A DNA stretch of 64,000 nucleotides from Arenibacter sp040216555 (GTDB taxonomy: Bacteria; Bacteroidota; Bacteroidia; Flavobacteriales; Flavobacteriaceae). This document shows positions 9,543 through 17,784 of this stretch, piece by piece. The DNA lies in assembly GCA_040216555.1 (NCBI GenBank), contig JAVJOW010000036.1, forward strand, positions 1 to 64,000. Direction: 5' to 3'. A program made the position numbers and the translations under genes. Numbering within the stretch: the stretch's first letter is position 1; each line of letters starts with the position of its first letter. The notes under the pieces are model-generated. The model had not been told where the DNA came from and made no database searches. It was given only the letters and a program-made list of their open reading frames with translations.

Positions 9543-9572
9543 AAGGGATGATTTATAAAAAAGTCATCCCTT
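9543..9572 (-). terminator. Hairpin after the lipoprotein gene
   Basis: AAGGGATGA and TCATCCCTT form a perfect 9-bp stem around a 12-nt loop, 18 nt beyond the stop of the gene ending at 9590. On the minus strand the T-run is in the loop, not after the stem, so its strength as an intrinsic terminator is uncertain. Confidence 0.5.
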
Positions 9573-9589
9573 ATTATATATAGGATTTG

Positions 9590-10609
9590 TTATGGCAAAG
9601 CGTTTATCATCGTGATCAGTTGGCTCTCTGTGGTCGTGCTTAAGTCGCTCTCTTCAATAACTATAGTTCCATCTGCAATTATTGTAACCGGGTTGATGGC
9701 ATACACCCAATTGCCGTTTTCCTCACTAATAAAGATGACATGACATTCGAGCCCAATTGGAATTATTCCGGTATGCTCGGAAAATAATCCAGTCTCAGAA
9801 TCATAGGCGTCCAAATTGGCCAATGAACCTGCTTCCCCATTATAGGACAGATAAAGCGCACAGTTCCCATTGTCAAAACCTTCAGGTACTGCAGCCCATA
9901 ACTTGGTTTTAGGTCTAGGGTCACTCCAAAAACGGTCAACATTTGTCCAACCGAAATTGCTGAAAAAGGCCGCATATAATGATTGCCCTGCAGCCCCTTG
10001 ACCAATGTCTATACCCGCTCCTTGGCCATCACGCTTTTGTTCTACCCAGGTAACGTCATCACATCCAGTTTCAAGGTCACAATCCATACCTATGATGCCG
10101 TCCCATAAAGTCATTCCATTATCATCACCTCCTGTAAGCGCCGTAGGAACGAGAACTTGCATAGGGCAAATAAGTTGTAACACCTGTCCATTTTGCGTTG
10201 CTTCAATAAAGAATTCACCTCCTGTAACCAAAAGTTCCTTGCCTCCTGTAGGAGAAAGACCCATAGTAGTTTTATTGGTGACCAACATAGTACCTCTTTC
10301 AAAAAGTTCTATTACTTCTACATCTACCATCCCTGTAACGGCATTACCATTATTGGCCAAACAGCTTCCGTTAATAGTTATCTCAACTCCTTTTTGGGTC
10401 GTGAATGTTCCGGAGCCATCTACATCGACATGAAAGTTTTGTTTTAGATTTTCCAAGGCGGTAGCCTTAAGATCTGTAAAACCTTGGGGAGTAGCCCGTT
10501 CAATTATAATGTTGGAAATATCGTTATCACCATTTTCATTTTTTTGGCAACTTGTCATCAAAGCCGCTGTCATTAAAAAAAGTCCTAAAATTTGTTTTGA
10601 ATTTTTCAT
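9590..10609 (-). CDS. Lipoprotein, paralogue of the gene at 7749-8771
   Basis: 339 residues with a lipobox (LMTSC, Cys21) and a polar QKNENGDND linker after the cysteine. It is collinear with the 340-residue product of 7749-8771 over its whole length, with shared blocks NGNAVTG, VTNKTTMG, GGEF, GWTNVDRF-SDPRPKT and IPIGLE-HVIFISE. The two genes flank an unrelated small lipoprotein gene, so a local duplication with an inserted or intervening gene is likely. It has the GGGTAAC-N18-ATATAAGG promoter 42 nt upstream and a hairpin after the stop. It is divergent from the sigma-factor gene. Function unknown; probably outer-membrane lipid-anchored. Confidence 0.85.
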   Translation of the reverse strand: MKNSKQILGLFLMTAALMTSCQKNENGDNDISNIIIERATPQGFTDLKATALENLKQNFHVDVDGSGTFTTQKGVEITINGSCLANNGNAVTGMVDVEVIELFERGTMLVTNKTTMGLSPTGGKELLVTGGEFFIEATQNGQVLQLICPMQVLVPTALTGGDDNGMTLWDGIIGMDCDLETGCDDVTWVEQKRDGQGAGIDIGQGAAGQSLYAAFFSNFGWTNVDRFWSDPRPKTKLWAAVPEGFDNGNCALYLSYNGEAGSLANLDAYDSETGLFSEHTGIIPIGLECHVIFISEENGNWVYAINPVTIIADGTIVIEESDLSTTTESQLITMINALP

Positions 10610-10932
10610 GATTATTATTTTTTGTTAAGAATGAATTTTTTATTGTTCACCCTTATATCCATTTGCTTTGGAATTTGTTACCCCATTGGATTAAAATATT
10701 TTCATTTTATTAGGTTTTATTTAGGATGCCAAGATTTTTTTGGCGCTACCAAGGGACTCTTTTATCAATTATTAAATTATTTCGTAGGACAACATGGCTT
10801 ATACCTAAAAAAGAATACTATAACAGAGTTGAAACGAGAATGGCTGGGATTCTAAAAGCTTTGTAGAGTTGATATTCTATTTTACAAAAAAGGAACCCAG
10901 AGTTTTCTTATTTTAGGCAAAATTTTCAATTC
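10610..10932. other. Divergent intergenic region, lipoprotein / sigma factor
   Basis: 323 nt without a convincing gene. It holds promoter C on the minus strand. A short plus-strand reading frame (10622-10855) overlaps that promoter and looks like chance. I found no GGGTAAC-type box facing the sigma-factor gene and no clear housekeeping promoter for it. Confidence 0.6.
10651..10684 (-). promoter_or_regulatory. Candidate ECF-sigma promoter C
   Basis: Minus strand: GGGGTAAC, 18-nt spacer, ATATAAGG, ending 42 nt before the ATG at 10609. The two boxes are identical to promoter A (8812-8845) while the spacers differ, which argues that the boxes are selected. Confidence 0.7.
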
Positions 10933-11514
10933 ATGGCAGGATCAAGCATCCATCCCGATCAGAAGTACATAGAGGGTTTATTGATGAACAGTCCTTTGGT
11001 GATTAAAAGCATCTATGATCGCTTTGTACCAAAGGTTGTGGGGTATATAAATAAAAATAGTGGTAATGAGGATGCTGCAAAAGATGTTGTTCAGGAGGTG
11101 TTGGTTGCTATTTATAATCAGGCCAAACATAAAGGATTGCAGTTGACCTGTCCGTTCGACGCCTATTTCTTCCTGCTTTGTAAACGGCGATGGTTGAACG
11201 AAATCAAAAAAAGTTCTTTAAAGGAGGTAACAATAAACGAAGAGGTTGTATCTATAAATGACGATACGCTGCAACTGGCCGATGAATTTGATATTGAACA
11301 ACAAAAGAAGTTGTTGTTCAATCGCATGTTTCAAAAACTAGGGGATGCCTGTAAAGATCTATTAAAATCAACCTTCGAAATAAAATCGATGGAGGAAGTG
11401 GCGCAAAAACTAGGAGTAAGCTATGCCTATGCCCGAAAAAAGAAATCTTTGTGCATTGGCGAATTGACACGAATGGTGCAGGAATCGTCGGAATATAAAA
11501 ACCTAAAAGCCTAA
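10933..11514 (+). CDS. ECF-type sigma-70 family RNA polymerase sigma factor
   Basis: 193 residues. Region 2 lies at about 23-95 (IYDRFVPKVVGYI.., EDAAKDVVQEVLVAIYNQ is the region 2.1-2.2 hallmark, and FFLLCKRRWLNEIKK region 2.4). Region 4 is at about 130-185 (MEEVAQKLGVSYAYARKKKSLCIGEL, a helix-turn-helix). It lacks regions 1 and 3, as in ECF factors. The next gene starts 4 nt after the stop and encodes a membrane protein with an anti-sigma-like N-terminus, so this is a classical sigma/anti-sigma operon. Likely targets are the three lipoprotein genes with GGGTAAY-N18-ATATA(A)GG promoters just across the divergent region. Target assignment is inference; the sigma call is firm. Confidence 0.9.
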   Translation: MAGSSIHPDQKYIEGLLMNSPLVIKSIYDRFVPKVVGYINKNSGNEDAAKDVVQEVLVAIYNQAKHKGLQLTCPFDAYFFLLCKRRWLNEIKKSSLKEVTINEEVVSINDDTLQLADEFDIEQQKKLLFNRMFQKLGDACKDLLKSTFEIKSMEEVAQKLGVSYAYARKKKSLCIGELTRMVQESSEYKNLKA

Positions 11515-11518
11515 TATC

Positions 11519-12244
11519 ATGAACGAATTGGATTTAGAACTATACGACGCATATCTCGACAACACCCTTGATCCGGCAGCTAAAAAGACGTTTGAGACGC
11601 GTTTGTTGGATGATACATCCTTTGCGGAATCTTTTGAAGCCTACAAGGAAACTTCGGCCTACTTGACTGAAAAATTCTCCGACCAGGAGGATTTTAACGC
11701 GTTTGAAAATAATCTAGAAAATATAAGTAAGGAGCATTTTACCAAAAAAGCACCCTCCAGCTACAAGACTGAAATTTGGAAATACGCAGCTGCAATTGCA
11801 CTGTTGATAACAATCGGAGGTTATTTTCTAATGGACAATGATCATCCACAGTATAATGATTTTGCATCCTATCCTTCTATTTCCTTGGTACAGAGAAGTA
11901 GTGGAGACCTTATCGCCAAAAAAGCAGAGAATGCGTTCAATAACAAGTCGTTTGAAGAGGCTACTTCTTATTTAAACGAACTATTGAACAATGATCCCAA
12001 TAATCAGGAATTGTTGTTATATAGGGGTATTGCCCAAATTGAAACTGAGGCTTACGCCAATGCATATAAAGATTTGGATAAAGTTGCCGCTGGCAGTTCG
12101 GTTTATAATAATGAAGCCTTATGGCAAAAGGCCTTGGGACTTTTAAAACAAAAGAATTACAATAAATGTAAGCTGGTTTTGGTTGAGATACCTCCAATGG
12201 CCGATGAATATAATAAGGCACAGGCTCTGCTTAAAAAATTATAG
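11519..12244 (+). CDS. Membrane anti-sigma-like protein with periplasmic TPRs
   Basis: 241 residues. The cytoplasmic N-terminus (LELYDAYLDNTLDPAAKK, then LLDDTSFAESFEAY) resembles the anti-sigma fold with 'YLDGTL....F...L..D'. A single membrane segment lies at about 86-105 (YAAAIALLITIGGYFLM). The C-terminal 110 residues have TPR-like repeats (AENAFNNKSFEEATSYLNEL, then ELLLYRGIAQIETEAYANAY). There is no zinc HxxxCxxC motif. It follows the sigma gene by 4 nt. The arrangement suggests an inner-membrane anti-sigma factor with a periplasmic TPR sensor. The CHAT protein of the same island is also TPR-rich and periplasmic, so a physical or proteolytic contact is possible but not shown. Confidence 0.75.
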   Translation: MNELDLELYDAYLDNTLDPAAKKTFETRLLDDTSFAESFEAYKETSAYLTEKFSDQEDFNAFENNLENISKEHFTKKAPSSYKTEIWKYAAAIALLITIGGYFLMDNDHPQYNDFASYPSISLVQRSSGDLIAKKAENAFNNKSFEEATSYLNELLNNDPNNQELLLYRGIAQIETEAYANAYKDLDKVAAGSSVYNNEALWQKALGLLKQKNYNKCKLVLVEIPPMADEYNKAQALLKKL

Positions 12245-12298
12245 TCTGTAAGCCATAATTAATTTAAATAGGCAATATCAAGGCCTTATATTTGAAGT

Positions 12299-14392
12299 AT
12301 GAAGCATTACCTTTTTGTTTTTGTTTTTCTTTTTCTGACAAGCCTTATACTTTCTGCCCAACAACAGGACAAGGTAGATTTTATTCAAGGAAAAGTAGAT
12401 ATTAAAATAGACCCCAAGGGCGAAACCATTACGGGTTCTGTAACCTACAAATTGAAGGTCCTACAAAAGGTGGATACCGTTTTTCTCGATGCCCAAAATA
12501 TAAATCTAATAGAGGTCAAACTCAACAACAAAAAGGTCAAGACTACTAACAACGGCAAAAAAGTAGTGGTTCATAAACGTTTTAAGACCAATAAAACCTA
12601 TACCTTGGATATAACCTATACTGCCAATCCCAAACAGACCGTTTATTTTTTAGGTTGGAAAGACGACTTGCTTGGCAACGAGCAGGTCTGGACCCAAGGT
12701 CAAGGAAAATATACCAGTCACTGGCTTCCCAGTTTTGATGATATGACCGAAAAAGTAGAGTATGATCTGGATATCAGCTTTGATAGGACCTACGAAGTAA
12801 TTGCCAATGGTGCCCTGGTGGCAACCAAAGAACAGGACGGACTCAAAAAATGGAGTTTTAATATGGACCATCCAATGAGCAGCTATTTATTGGCTTTTGC
12901 TATTGGCGATTACCATAAGAAAGAGGTTAAATCCGATTCCGGGATTCCCATTGGTCTCTATTTTTACCCAAGTGATAGTGCTTTGGTGGAACCAACTTAT
13001 AGATATACTACTGCGATATTTGATTATTTGGAAAAGGAAATAGGAGTGCCCTATCCGTGGCAGAATTACAAGGAGATACCTGTTAGGGACTTTTTATACT
13101 CGGGTATGGAAAATACGGGAACCACTATTTTTTCAGATTCCTATGTAATGGATTCCATTGCCTTTGTTGACAGGAACTTTGTAAATGTAAATGCCCATGA
13201 GATGGCACATCAGTGGTTTGGTAATCTGGTTACCGAAGTGGATGGCAGTAGTCACTGGCTTCATGAAGGTTTTGCTACCTATTATGCCTTATTGACCGAG
13301 AAAGAGCTTTTTGGCAAGGAATATTACTATTGGAAATTGTACGAAACCGCTATCCAATTGAAGGAACTATCCAATAAGAATATGGGGGAGGCCCTCACTG
13401 ATCCAAAAGCGGGTAGCCTTACCTTTTATGAAAAAGGTGCATGGGCCCTAAACATTTTAAGGAACGAAATAGGGGAGAAGGATTTTAGGCAAGGGATTCA
13501 ACGGTATTTAAAAAAGTACGGGTTTAAAAATGTAACAATAGATAATTTCCTGAAGGAAATGGAGGGGAGCGCTGGCCATGACTTGACAGCTTTTAGAAAT
13601 AGATGGTTGGTTGATAAAGTTTTTCCTTTCGATGAAGCAAAAAAGATTCTTGTAAGTGAATCCGAGGATCTAAAAACTTTTTTTGAACTTCAAAAAGATA
13701 TGATGACCAGTAGCATGGACAACGAATCCATCATCAAAAAGTATTGGGAAAGCACACATTCCGATCAGTTAAAGGCCAAAATAATTAAAACCTATTTCAA
13801 ATCCCTATCTCAGGATTTTATAGGGGAAGTGTTAGGGAGTGAAAGTGTTCTAGTTCGGCAAGCATTGGCCACTTCCATAGTACAGTTGCCATTGGATCTA
13901 AAATCTGAATATGAATCACTGCTGGATGATGGGAGTTATATTACCAAAGAAGAAATGCTGTACAAACTTTGGATAAATTACCCAAATGAAAGGGAAAAGT
14001 ACTTGAATAGGACAAGAGGCATCATTGGCTTTTCAAATAAGAACATTCGCATATTATGGCTCACCCTGGCCTTGCTCACCAAGGATTATGAATCCAATAG
14101 CACTAACGTGTACTACTCTGAACTTAGTGGGTATACTTCCCCAATTTACTCCAATGAAGTGCGGCAAGGGGCCTTTCAATTCTTAGCTCAATTAATAGGT
14201 TTTTCAGACCATAATTTATTGGATCTTGTAGATGCAACCCAGCATCATTCTTGGCAATTTAGAAAATATGCCCGTTCATTGTTGGACGAACTTTTGGAAA
14301 AAAAGGAATATAGGGATAGAATAGATAGATTGAGCGTAAAATTTAATAAGGAGGAATTGCGTTATATTAGCAACAAACTGATTTCGGAATGA
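12299..14392 (+). CDS. M1 family metallo-aminopeptidase
   Basis: 697 residues, exported (signal MKHYLFVFVFLFLTSLILSAQ). The M1 N-terminal beta domain precedes the exopeptidase motif GMENTG and the zinc motif H300-E-M-A-H304 with Glu323 in WLHEGFATYY, giving the exact HExxH-18-E spacing. A C-terminal helical part follows. Catalytic residues are intact, so it should cleave N-terminal residues of peptides in the periplasm or outside. Its stop overlaps the ATG of the next gene (ATGA), so it is co-translated with two patatin-like lipases. A TATATTTG sequence lies only 5 nt before the start, with no matching TTG box seen. Confidence 0.92.
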   Translation: MKHYLFVFVFLFLTSLILSAQQQDKVDFIQGKVDIKIDPKGETITGSVTYKLKVLQKVDTVFLDAQNINLIEVKLNNKKVKTTNNGKKVVVHKRFKTNKTYTLDITYTANPKQTVYFLGWKDDLLGNEQVWTQGQGKYTSHWLPSFDDMTEKVEYDLDISFDRTYEVIANGALVATKEQDGLKKWSFNMDHPMSSYLLAFAIGDYHKKEVKSDSGIPIGLYFYPSDSALVEPTYRYTTAIFDYLEKEIGVPYPWQNYKEIPVRDFLYSGMENTGTTIFSDSYVMDSIAFVDRNFVNVNAHEMAHQWFGNLVTEVDGSSHWLHEGFATYYALLTEKELFGKEYYYWKLYETAIQLKELSNKNMGEALTDPKAGSLTFYEKGAWALNILRNEIGEKDFRQGIQRYLKKYGFKNVTIDNFLKEMEGSAGHDLTAFRNRWLVDKVFPFDEAKKILVSESEDLKTFFELQKDMMTSSMDNESIIKKYWESTHSDQLKAKIIKTYFKSLSQDFIGEVLGSESVLVRQALATSIVQLPLDLKSEYESLLDDGSYITKEEMLYKLWINYPNEREKYLNRTRGIIGFSNKNIRILWLTLALLTKDYESNSTNVYYSELSGYTSPIYSNEVRQGAFQFLAQLIGFSDHNLLDLVDATQHHSWQFRKYARSLLDELLEKKEYRDRIDRLSVKFNKEELRYISNKLISE

Positions 14393-15300
14393 GAGCAATG
14401 GTAATTTCTGGTGGTGGTAGTAAGGGTGCATTTGCCGGTGGCGTAGCCCAATACCTGATGCAAGAATTGAACCACAATTACGATTTGTTTTTAGGTACTT
14501 CTACAGGGAGTCTCCTGATTTCCCATCTCGCCCTACAAAAAATTGAAAAAATTAGGCAGGTGTATACTTCGGTAAATCAAGATAATATTTTTAGTAATTG
14601 TCCCTTTGTGATAAAGAAGAAGTATGGCATAGAGACCATCGGGATCCATCATATAAATGTGATGAAAAATTTTTTCAGGGGAAGCAAGACCTTTGGAGAA
14701 AGTCATAATTTACTTGAATTGATCAAGAATACCATTTCTATCGAGGAATTTGAGCATTTAAAAAGTGGCCCCTTGGATATAGTGGTTACCGTATCCAATT
14801 TGTCTTTAAACCAGGTAGAGTATAAGTCCATCAATGATTGTACTTATGAGGAATTTTGTGAATGGATTTGGGTTTCCTGCAATTATACCCCCTTTATGAC
14901 CTTGGTAAAGAAAAATGGATGTGAATATGCTGATGGTGGCTTGGGTAGTATGGTTCCTATTGAAGAGGCTATTAGAAGAGGGGCAAAAGTAGTGGATGCC
15001 ATAATTTTGCAAACAGAGGTTACACAATTAAATAGAATGCCCTCCAAGAATGTATTTTCACTACTTACAAGTATGTTTGCCTTTATGCTGGACAGAATAG
15101 AGCAACAAAATATTAGGATAGGCAAGTTTGTTGCCAACCATAATGATGCCATCATTAATTTCTATTATACGCCTACTGTACTCACTACCAACTCCCTTAT
15201 ATTTGAAAAGGAAAAAATGACGGTTTGGTGGGAAAGTGGCTTTAATTTTGCCAAGCACAAAAACTCCGAAACCAACCCAATAGAGACTGGAATTCTATGA
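14389..15300 (+). CDS. Patatin-like phospholipase, copy 1
   Basis: 303 residues with the full patatin signature: oxyanion loop GGGSKGAF near residues 8-15, nucleophile Ser38 in GTSTGS (GxSxG), and Asp182 in ADGGLGS (DGG motif), forming the Ser/Asp dyad of patatin lipid acyl hydrolases. There is no signal peptide, so it is probably cytoplasmic or membrane-peripheral. It overlaps the M1 peptidase stop by 4 nt and its own stop overlaps the next patatin gene by 4 nt (ATGA both times). Copies 1 and 2 are collinear and similar, a tandem duplication that has since diverged. Confidence 0.9.
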   Translation: MRAMVISGGGSKGAFAGGVAQYLMQELNHNYDLFLGTSTGSLLISHLALQKIEKIRQVYTSVNQDNIFSNCPFVIKKKYGIETIGIHHINVMKNFFRGSKTFGESHNLLELIKNTISIEEFEHLKSGPLDIVVTVSNLSLNQVEYKSINDCTYEEFCEWIWVSCNYTPFMTLVKKNGCEYADGGLGSMVPIEEAIRRGAKVVDAIILQTEVTQLNRMPSKNVFSLLTSMFAFMLDRIEQQNIRIGKFVANHNDAIINFYYTPTVLTTNSLIFEKEKMTVWWESGFNFAKHKNSETNPIETGIL

Positions 15301-16187
15301 AGGCATTGGTAATTAGTGGGGGAGGGAGCAAAGGAGCCTTTGCAGGTGGCGTGGCCCAATACCTAATGGAAGTTGAAAAACGGGAATATGATGTTTTGGT
15401 GGGTACCTCCACCGGCAGTCTATTAATTCCTCAATTGGCCCTGAACCAAATTGGCAAACTACATGATATTTATACCAATGTTAACCAACGTTCCATCTTT
15501 AGCCTTAATCCATTTGTAGTTCGAAAAAAAGGTGATAGGGAATATGTCTCCATAAATTTTCTAAACACCTTTCTTCAATTTGTAAAGAGCAAGCGTACTT
15601 TTGGGGAAAGCAAGGCATTGAGAAGGACCATTAAAAAGAATTTTAGTGAAGGGGAATTCCGGAAGTTGAAAAAAGGTGACAAAGATGTGGTGGTGACGGT
15701 TTCCAACCTTTCCAAAAACAGGATAGAGTATAAATCCATTAAGGATTTTTCCTATGATGATTTCTGTGATTGGATTTGGATTTCGTGCAACTACATTCCT
15801 TTTATGTCCTTGGTAAAAAGAGATGGATTTGAATACGGTGACGGTGGCCTGGGATGCGTTGTACCCATTAGGGAGGCCATTAGAAGGGGAGCTACTGAGA
15901 TAGATGCCATTATATTAGAGTCCGAAAACATGGAACACAACAAGGTTTTGGGCAGAAATCCTTTCTCACTTATGTTGAGTATTTATGGTTTTGTTTTGGA
16001 CCAGATAGAATATCACGACATTTCTGAAGGGGTATTGGCGGCAAAACATAATGGGGTGCAATTAAATTTATATTACACCCCCACTAAATTAACTGAAAAC
16101 TCCTTGGTTTTTAATAAAAAACTTATGCGTCTATGGTGGCAACAAGGGTATAAGTACGCCGAGGAAAAATTTTCTAGCGTTGGTTAA
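15297..16187 (+). CDS. Patatin-like phospholipase, copy 2
   Basis: 296 residues, collinear with copy 1: GGGSKGAFAGGVAQYLM is identical at the N-terminus, Ser38 sits in GTSTGS and Asp182 in GDGGLGC. Both catalytic residues are conserved, so both copies should be active. The last gene of the three-gene operon with the M1 peptidase; ATGA overlap with copy 1. Differences are mostly in surface-type positions and in the C-terminal 100 residues, suggesting separate substrates. Substrate unknown. Confidence 0.9.
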   Translation: MKALVISGGGSKGAFAGGVAQYLMEVEKREYDVLVGTSTGSLLIPQLALNQIGKLHDIYTNVNQRSIFSLNPFVVRKKGDREYVSINFLNTFLQFVKSKRTFGESKALRRTIKKNFSEGEFRKLKKGDKDVVVTVSNLSKNRIEYKSIKDFSYDDFCDWIWISCNYIPFMSLVKRDGFEYGDGGLGCVVPIREAIRRGATEIDAIILESENMEHNKVLGRNPFSLMLSIYGFVLDQIEYHDISEGVLAAKHNGVQLNLYYTPTKLTENSLVFNKKLMRLWWQQGYKYAEEKFSSVG

Positions 16188-16199
16188 GGTAATTTTTAG

Positions 16200-16718
16200 T
16201 TACCATAATTCCCCAATTTCCTTTTTAACGTAGGCCAAAGCAGTTCCTGAAGGAGAACTTTTCTCCATAGTTTCATTTAGAATGTCCTCACGGAGTTTGT
16301 CTGCTGAATCGGATTCACTCATACCAGCCTTCCTGATCATTTGTATGGTGGCACTTTTTGCCGCCTTAATAATATTCCAACATTCATCCGTCATATAGAT
16401 TTGCTGGGATAAGTTATGCTCAAATTCATTTTCGATACTTTTGATCAACAAATTTTCATAATCATTTTTATTGCTATTTTTTGGTCCTACCCTTACCACC
16501 AAACTAGGAATTGCAATTCGCTCCAGAAATAGGGCCATTCTTTCGTAAGCTTGTAATCTAATGGGCAGTGTGTTTTTCTGGCTGTCTTTATGAAGTAGGT
16601 AACGTCTTCTTCCTTCTTCGTTTCTTGTATGCAATCTAAAAAAGTAAAAAGCAACCACTCCGGTTACAACAGCGGGCAACAAATAGGCAAATAGTTGAAA
16701 AATTTCCTCTCCAGTCAT
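16200..16718 (-). CDS. DUF7935-like membrane protein
   Basis: 172 residues. An N-terminal membrane segment (FAYLLPAVVTGVVAFYFF, about 8-26) is followed by 'LPIRLQAYERMALFLERI', the hallmark of a small Bacteroidota family I know as DUF7935, then a helical cytoplasmic part. No enzyme motif is visible. It converges on the second patatin gene with a 12-nt gap. Function unknown; family name from memory. Confidence 0.75.
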   Translation of the reverse strand: MTGEEIFQLFAYLLPAVVTGVVAFYFFRLHTRNEEGRRRYLLHKDSQKNTLPIRLQAYERMALFLERIAIPSLVVRVGPKNSNKNDYENLLIKSIENEFEHNLSQQIYMTDECWNIIKAAKSATIQMIRKAGMSESDSADKLREDILNETMEKSSPSGTALAYVKKEIGELW

Positions 16719-16840
16719 TTTGTATTGGTGTTTTTTGGTTTGTTGATTATTTAACGGCTTATTCCCTTAAAAATTATGGTAGGTTTCAAAATTTTAGCCG
16801 TCATAAGTATATTTAGTTTAATCTCGCCCAGGTCATAAAA

Positions 16841-16862
16841 AAAAGCGCTAAGAAGCGCTTTT
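16841..16862 (-). terminator. Intrinsic terminator of the OmpA-like gene
   Basis: AAAAGCGCT and AGCGCTTTT form a 9-bp stem with a 4-nt loop. Read on the minus strand the stem is followed by a T-rich run, and it lies about 120 nt after the stop of the gene ending at 16981. It could also act for the plus strand. Confidence 0.75.
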
Positions 16863-16980
16863 AAAATTGTGGGGACTTTTCATCTGTTTTGTTTTATCGT
16901 TTGTTGAATTGACCTTCCTATAGGGAGGTGAATATAATTCACCATAATACTTTCCAGACGGTTTAAAGAGTTATCAAGAA

Positions 16981-17784
16981 TTATTTCATGCTCTCCTTTA
17001 CCAATTTAAAGAATTCATAAAATCTTGGTTGTACAATGATTTCGGTGGCAGTTTCAATACTGTAAAGTCCTAATTCCGATTTCCCAGTGGCGATGATTCG
17101 CTTGGGCTCTATTTGATATTTACTTTCCAAAATACGGGCTACGGTAGCAGCTTGTTGGGTTCCAATTTCCCAGTTATTCAATTTATTATCCTTGGATTCC
17201 ACCAAATTGCTATTGCTTACAATTTGAATATCCATTGTTGGGTTGGCTTTTAAAACACTTCCAATATTGGCAATAATGGCCTCTGCCTTTTCCTGTACTT
17301 TGAAATTCTTGGAGTTCTCCCCAAATATATAACTGTTGTCCATTACCACCGCTACGGCACCATTACTAACGGTTATCTTGGGATCACTGCCCAAAGTCTG
17401 CTTAAATTGGGTAAAAACAGCTAAGGTTATAGAGTCGTGGCTGCTCAGTGCATCATTGATGATTCTTAATTGAGCTTCCTTTTTAACAAGACTCTCAAGG
17501 GTACTATTAATATGGTCAGATCTCTTGTTTGATGCTTCCGTAAAACTGTTTAAGTTTTTTAATAGGTTGGCATTTGTTTCCTTAAGTTCATTTACCTGTG
17601 CTTCGTACGACTCCACTTTTGCCGAAGCAATTCTTTCTTGGCGTTTGGATTCTGATAGAGCTGTTTCAGACTCCCTTAACTGAGATCTTAGACCATCTAC
17701 CTCCAGAATAAGATCCTTTTTGCTCTGTGCCTGTGAAATGGATGTGTACATTAACAAAACTAGAATGGTAAAAATTCTTTTCAT
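16981..17784 (-). CDS. OmpA-like protein with degenerate peptidoglycan-binding site
   Basis: 267 residues. A Sec signal (ending SISQAQ) with no lipobox is followed by a coiled coil (about 20-115) and a C-terminal OmpA-like domain (about 150-260). It is a paralogue of the 23685-24536 product: same order, and matching text such as NNW-(I/L)----AATVARIL against DNWDLSVKRATSVVRIL. The canonical GHTD is SNSN here, the peptidoglycan-binding Asp is Glu (NNWE), and the NRRTRI arginine is replaced (ETATEI). It may therefore no longer bind diaminopimelate. A single-gene unit with its own promoter candidate and terminator. Confidence 0.82.
   Translation of the reverse strand: MKRIFTILVLLMYTSISQAQSKKDLILEVDGLRSQLRESETALSESKRQERIASAKVESYEAQVNELKETNANLLKNLNSFTEASNKRSDHINSTLESLVKKEAQLRIINDALSSHDSITLAVFTQFKQTLGSDPKITVSNGAVAVVMDNSYIFGENSKNFKVQEKAEAIIANIGSVLKANPTMDIQIVSNSNLVESKDNKLNNWEIGTQQAATVARILESKYQIEPKRIIATGKSELGLYSIETATEIIVQPRFYEFFKLVKESMK

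Noticed and set aside
10005..10433. 142-codon Ser/Pro/Thr-rich frame on the plus strand
   Set aside because: Antisense shadow of the lipoprotein gene at 9590-10609.
10622..10855. Open frame of 77 codons upstream of the sigma gene
   Set aside because: It overlaps promoter C on the other strand, has no recognisable domain and ends well before the sigma gene.
12287..12294. TATATTTG as promoter of the M1 peptidase
   Set aside because: Only 5 nt before the ATG and no TTG box at the right distance; could be chance in AT-rich DNA.
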